Below are positions 61,701 through 64,000 of a DNA stretch of 64,000 nt, one piece after another. Both the position numbers and the translations under genes were made by a program. A model generated the notes under the pieces. That model had not been told where the DNA came from, did no database searches, and worked only from the letters and a program-made list of their open reading frames with translations. The stretch spans positions 1 through 64,000 of the forward strand of contig NZ_FCOA02000025.1 in NCBI RefSeq assembly GCF_001544875.2, given 5' to 3'. Within the stretch, counting starts at the first letter, position 1. Each line of letters starts with the position of its first letter. This DNA comes from Caballeronia hypogeia. GTDB taxonomy: Bacteria; Pseudomonadota; Gammaproteobacteria; Burkholderiales; Burkholderiaceae.

Positions 61701-61803
61701 GGCGAGCGCGCCGGCAGTCGAAGCCGCTCCGGAGGCCGACGGCCCTGTCTGCATGATGCGTCCGGGCGACCCGGGCTTCGACGAGTGCGAGGCTTGCCAG
61801 TAA
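58789..61803 (+). CDS. nrdA: Ribonucleoside-diphosphate reductase, alpha (catalytic) subunit, class Ia
   Basis: Large subunit of aerobic ribonucleotide reductase, 1004 aa. An N-terminal low-complexity stretch (1-35) is followed by the ATP-cone allosteric domain starting at YKVIRRNGSVVSFEPTKIA, then the 10-stranded barrel with catalytic cysteines in SQLSSCYL, SNLCTEI and CNLGSVNL, and NCVAIAPTATISNI. A Gly/Ala/Ser-rich linker (about 940-985) leads to the C-terminal Cys pair in DECEACQ that accepts electrons from thioredoxin or glutaredoxin. The ATG at 58789 has AGGAG 8 nt upstream. nrdB is not next to it. Confidence 0.95.
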   Translation: MQTTENATTSFEGASAQPMGGAQAAGAAQALAPNTTFADYKVIRRNGSVVSFEPTKIAIAVTKAFIAVNGGQGAASARVRELVDQLTQAVVRALVRSRPHGGTFHIEDIQDQVELALMRGGEHNVARAYVLYREKRTQQRSAERADAQNAQPHEGAINVTDNGVTRPLDMEALKALIVSACANLGDAVSAEPIVAETVKNLYDGVPMSQVYDSAILAARTMIEKDPAYSQVTSRILLHTIRREILEEEVTQAEMGDRYVEYFPQFIKRGVEAGLLDDKLQQFDLKRLGAALDANRDLQFGYLGLQTLYDRYFLHVEGTRIELPQAFFMRVAMGLSLNEIDREARAIEFYNVLSSFDFMSSTPTLFNSGTHRSQLSSCYLTTVSDDLDGIYEALKENALLSKFAGGLGNDWTRVRALGSHIKGTNGKSQGVVPFLKVVNDTAVAVNQGGKRKGAVCAYLESWHLDIEEFLELRKNTGDDRRRTHDMNTANWIPDLFMKRVVEGGDWTLFSPSTCPDLHDLFGADFEKAYVAYEEKAARGEIKLFKKLPAAQLWRKMLGMLFETGHPWITFKDPCNVRSPQQHVGVVHSSNLCTEITLNTSETEIAVCNLGSVNLVAHMIKQADGSFALDHAKLKRTISVAMRMLDNVIDINYYAVPKARNSNLKHRPVGMGIMGFQDCLHLLRTPYASGEAVEFADRSMEAVCYYAYYASTELAEERGRYATYRGSLWDRGILPQDSLKLLAEARGGYVEVDSSESMDWPELRSRIATHGMRNSNCVAIAPTATISNIIGVSACIEPTFQNLYVKSNLSGEFTVVNDYLVRDLKARGLWDEVMVSDLKYFDGTLSRIDRIPADLRAIYATAFEVDPKWLVEAASRRQKWIDQAQSLNIYMAGASGKKLDEVYKLAWIRGLKTTYYLRTMAATHVEKSTVAHGALNAVPSGDGGNGASGAQGGFGGVSGGASSAGNGGFNAAAASAPAVEAAPEADGPVCMMRPGDPGFDECEACQ

Positions 61804-61825
61804 CGGTGGGTTGAGCCGGTTCCGC

Positions 61826-61874
61826 GGGCCGGCATCGGAGCAGCGTGACGCTCCGGTGCCGGCCCGTTTGTTTT
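61826..61874 (+). terminator. Rho-independent terminator after nrdA
   Basis: The 16-bp stem GGGCCGGCATCGGAGC (61826-61841) / GCTCCGGTGCCGGCCC (61850-61865), with one G-T wobble and an 8-nt loop, is followed by GTTTGTTTT. It lies 23 bp past the nrdA stop, which argues against cotranscription with a distant nrdB. Confidence 0.88.
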
Positions 61875-61926
61875 GCGGTGCGTTCGAGCGGATGGAACGT
61901 CGAGGGTGTCGAAAGAGGGAAGTGCT

Positions 61927-63324
61927 TCAGCCGCGCGTGCCGCGCGAGATTTCATGGCCGGCATCGTGCGCGAGGCGCGCGGTGATCGGCATCGAAACGA
62001 AAGAGAACAGGCCGACGACGAGGAACGCGGGCCAGAAGTCGGACCATTGCACGCTCGCATGACCGTTCAGATACTGCGAGAGTTCGAGCGTGATGCCCGC
62101 CACCGTGACGCCCAGACCGAGCGACACCTGCTGCACGAAGCTCGCGAGACTGGTCGCGCGGCCCACGTCGCGCGTTTCGATCTCCGCATACGCGAGCGAG
62201 TTGAGGCTCGTGAACTGCAACGCAGGGAAGAAGCCGCCGAGCAGCACGACGACCCAGATTACCCAGGTCGGTGTGCCGGGGAAGAACGTGCCGCACGCCG
62301 CAATGGCGATGCCCGACAGCGCCGCGTTGTAGAAGAGCGTCTGACGGAAGCCGAAGCGATGCAGCAGGCGCGAGGCGAGCGAGCGCATGAACATGCCGCC
62401 GAACGCGGACGCGCAGGTGATCGCGCCTGACTTGAACGCGGTCATGCCGAGACCTTCCTGCAGCGCGAGGGGCAGAAGGAAAGGCACTGCGCCGAGTCCG
62501 ATCCGGAACATCGAACCGCCGAGCACGCTCGCCTGAAAAGTCGGTACGCGGAAGAAGCGCAGGTCGAGCAGCGGTTTGTCGGCGCGACGCGCGTGGATGC
62601 AGTACAGCACGGCCATCAGCGCGCCGGCGGCGCACATCGCATAGGCGATGCCCGACGGAATCAGCTCGCCGCCAACCAGCGAGAGCCCGAGCAACAGCAG
62701 CACGCCCGCGCCGGCCGAGAGGAAGAAGCCGAACCAGTCGAGCCGGCCCGGATGTTCCTCGCGCGAGTTGGTGATGTGCCGGTTCGTCAGCCAGATGCCA
62801 AGGATGCCGATCGGAATGTTGATGAAGAAGATCAGGCGCCAGTGCAGATAGGTGGTGATGAAGCCGCCCAGCAGAGGACCGGCCGCGGGTCCGAGCATGG
62901 CGGGCACCGAGAGATAGTTCATCGCGCGAATGAACTCCGAGCGGCGCACCGAGCGGAAGATGATGATGCGCCCGACCGGCACCATCATCGCGCCACCGAC
63001 GCCCTGGATGAAGCGCGCGACGGTGAACGGTCCGAGCGAAGTCGACGCGGCGCACAACAGCGAGCCGACCACGAAGATGCCGATCGCCGTGCGGAACACG
63101 ACGCGAGCGCCGAAGCGGTCGGCGACCCAGCCGCAGATCGGAATGAAGACGCCGAGTCCGAGCACGTAGCTCGTGACGGCAACTTTCAGTGTGACGGGAT
63201 CGCGGCCAAAGGCGCGCGCCATTTCGGGAATCGCGGTGACGATGACGTTGGCGTCGACGCTTTCCATGAACATCGCACACGCGACGATGAGAGGGGCAAT
63301 GAAAGCTTTGGCGACAAGCGGCAT
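61927..63324 (-). CDS. MFS multidrug transporter, DHA2 (14-TMS, EmrB/QacA) family
   Basis: Drug:proton antiporter-like permease, 465 aa, with 13-14 membrane segments. AMFMESVDANVIVTAIPEMARAF in the first helix is typical of DHA2 (motif D1), GWVADRFGARVVFRTA is motif A, and GPAAGPLLGGFITTYLHWR is motif C followed by the conserved HWR. The open frame extends to a TTG at 63354; I prefer the ATG at 63324. No membrane-fusion (EmrA) partner or regulator is adjacent. It is inserted, in opposite direction, between nrdA and the second NrdR site. Confidence 0.9.
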   Translation of the reverse strand: MPLVAKAFIAPLIVACAMFMESVDANVIVTAIPEMARAFGRDPVTLKVAVTSYVLGLGVFIPICGWVADRFGARVVFRTAIGIFVVGSLLCAASTSLGPFTVARFIQGVGGAMMVPVGRIIIFRSVRRSEFIRAMNYLSVPAMLGPAAGPLLGGFITTYLHWRLIFFINIPIGILGIWLTNRHITNSREEHPGRLDWFGFFLSAGAGVLLLLGLSLVGGELIPSGIAYAMCAAGALMAVLYCIHARRADKPLLDLRFFRVPTFQASVLGGSMFRIGLGAVPFLLPLALQEGLGMTAFKSGAITCASAFGGMFMRSLASRLLHRFGFRQTLFYNAALSGIAIAACGTFFPGTPTWVIWVVVLLGGFFPALQFTSLNSLAYAEIETRDVGRATSLASFVQQVSLGLGVTVAGITLELSQYLNGHASVQWSDFWPAFLVVGLFSFVSMPITARLAHDAGHEISRGTRG

Positions 63325-63447
63325 GGTGAAGACGCGATCAACTCTTGGCGGCAAGAGCGGCGATTATGGCATCGATATGGAGCAGTCGCTGAAGGATTGA
63401 GGCGCGCTGCGTGCTGCGAAGAACATTGAACGAAAGGTGATGGAGCG

Positions 63448-63660
63448 ATGGACCCGCAAGACCTGCAACGACTCGTCACGATGACGATGCCCTACGGCAA
63501 GTACAAGGACCGAATCATCGCCGATCTGCCTGGTCACTATCTCGCGTGGTTCGCGCGTGAGGGTTTTCCAGAGGGCAAGCTCGGCAAGCTGCTCGCGTTG
63601 ATGCATGAGATCGACCACAACAACTTGCGCTCGCTGCTCGATCCATTGCGCGGTCGCTGA
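63448..63660 (+). CDS. DUF3820 family protein
   Basis: Small protein of unknown function, 70 aa. MTMPYGKYKDRIIADLPGHYLAWFAREGFPEGKLG contains the family's conserved PfGKykG-like core, and HEIDHNNLRSLLDPL closes it. A GATGGAGCG ribosome site precedes the ATG. DUF3820 proteins resemble a domain found near exonuclease-type proteins in other bacteria, but I can assign no role. Confidence 0.85.
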   Translation: MDPQDLQRLVTMTMPYGKYKDRIIADLPGHYLAWFAREGFPEGKLGKLLALMHEIDHNNLRSLLDPLRGR

Positions 63661-64000
63661 GGCTTGCGTAGCGGGTTTTGCAGGTGAGTCGGAAGGTCGC
63701 GTAAACACGCTATAGGTTGTATCGACGAGATTTGCAAGCACAAGATATTGTGGAAATAAGAGGCGCCGAATGCTAGACTTCCGCAACGAATTCGAAGCAC
63801 GCAGCAGCGGCGAAAGGCAGGATCGAAGGGCTGCGGCGAGTGTGTTTCGAGTGAAGCGAAGTGCGTTCGATGACACGCATCGCAGGTCATCGAAGAGAGC
63901 GAGTCGAGGTAGCAAGTTCATCGCGCATCGAGCAACTCGCGACACATGTTTTGCATCGCATCGCGATGACATCAGCAGATGCCATCGACACGACGAAGCA
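63661..64000 (+). other. 340-bp region at window end: NrdR site and gene leader, no complete gene
   Basis: After the DUF3820 gene there is no credible ORF up to the window end. The region starts with the second NrdR-box pair, then a stretch of about 220 nt rich in short CATCG/CGATG words with little coding character. By analogy with nrdA this is probably the leader of a gene starting just outside the window, most likely nrdB (inference). A 202-aa antisense frame through it has no recognisable similarity. Confidence 0.5.
63707..63753 (+). promoter_or_regulatory. Second pair of NrdR boxes, with overlapping TATAGG -10 candidate
   Basis: Box 1 is ACGCTATAGGTTGTAT (63707-63722) and box 2 is GCACAAGATATTGTGG (63738-63753), each 12/16 to the recalled NrdR consensus and exactly 31 bp apart, the same spacing as at nrdA. 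A TATAGG sequence (63711-63716) sits at the same place in box 1 as the nrdA -10 box does. The -35 region is weak. This implies a ribonucleotide reductase gene downstream. Confidence 0.75.

Noticed and set aside
63364..63972. A 202-residue minus-strand frame at the window end
   Set aside because: It overlaps the DUF3820 gene and the NrdR site, and has no recognisable similarity.
1..64000. CRISPR arrays, insertion sequences, integrase/att sites, toxin-antitoxin or anti-phage systems
   Set aside because: I found no regularly spaced repeats, transposase or integrase reading frames, and no unexplained accessory gene cluster; nearly all coding space is core genes.

Overview
The window looks like chromosomal DNA of a betaproteobacterium in the Burkholderiaceae, most likely Burkholderia sensu lato (Burkholderia, Paraburkholderia or Caballeronia). 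The reasons are high GC content, strong GC3 codon bias that throws long antisense shadow reading frames, and the gene content and order: a complete mra/dcw cluster, a peroxiredoxin and lpxC after ftsZ, dciA next to secA, pilBCD-coaE-zapD-yacG, and hpnIJKL hopanoid genes. Genus and species are inference. I see no insertion sequence, prophage, CRISPR array or plasmid function. This is conserved core chromosome.

Layout. (1) 1-7.9 kb: the 3' end of a 5S rRNA and its terminator, an M20 amidohydrolase, a molybdopterin oxidoreductase, a long-chain acyl-CoA ligase, a trimeric porin and coq7. (2) 8.1-25.8 kb: the division and cell-wall operon mraZ-rsmH-ftsL-ftsI-murE-murF-mraY-murD-ftsW-murG-murC-ddlB-ftsQ-ftsA-ftsZ. 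It has a TTGACC/TAAAGT promoter, and three 10-bp MraZ-type repeats start inside the -10 box. Many of its genes overlap by 4 nt. (3) 26.0-36.3 kb: peroxiredoxin, lpxC, a convergent hopanoid side-chain operon hpnI-hpnJ-hpnK-hpnL, then dciA divergent from secA. (4) 36.4-45.5 kb: argJ, a DUF815 ATPase and mutT run rightward. They meet a leftward pilB-pilC-pilD-coaE-zapD-yacG run and a CorC/HlyC-type transporter. (5) 45.6-50.1 kb: tRNA-Pro(CGG) and ispB leftward, then rplU-rpmA, obgE and proB rightward. (6) 50.1-58.2 kb: a CNP1-like lipoprotein, rppH, proS-marC, hpt, ffh, a CcsA-like cytochrome c assembly protein, a PP0621-family protein and ampD. (7) 58.3-64.0 kb: nrdA behind a promoter with paired NrdR boxes, a DHA2-type MFS transporter, a DUF3820 protein, and a second NrdR-box pair just before the window ends.

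How the parts work together. Most of the window serves the cell envelope and division: peptidoglycan precursor synthesis (murC-G, ddlB, mraY), septal synthesis (ftsI, ftsW), the divisome (ftsL, Q, A, Z, zapD), lipid A (lpxC), hopanoids (hpnI-L), polyprenyl carrier synthesis for quinones (ispB, with coq7), muropeptide recycling (ampD), secretion (secA, ffh) and an outer-membrane porin. DNA replication and precursor supply are represented by dciA, nrdA, mutT, hpt and yacG.

I did not find a clearly novel multi-gene system. The most interesting signals are regulatory: the NrdR operator pairs at both ends of the 58-64 kb block, which suggest that nrdA and an off-window nrdB are physically split but co-regulated; a structured ~400-nt nrdA leader; the hopanoid operon sitting between lpxC and dciA-secA; and the MraZ operator placed over the mra promoter.
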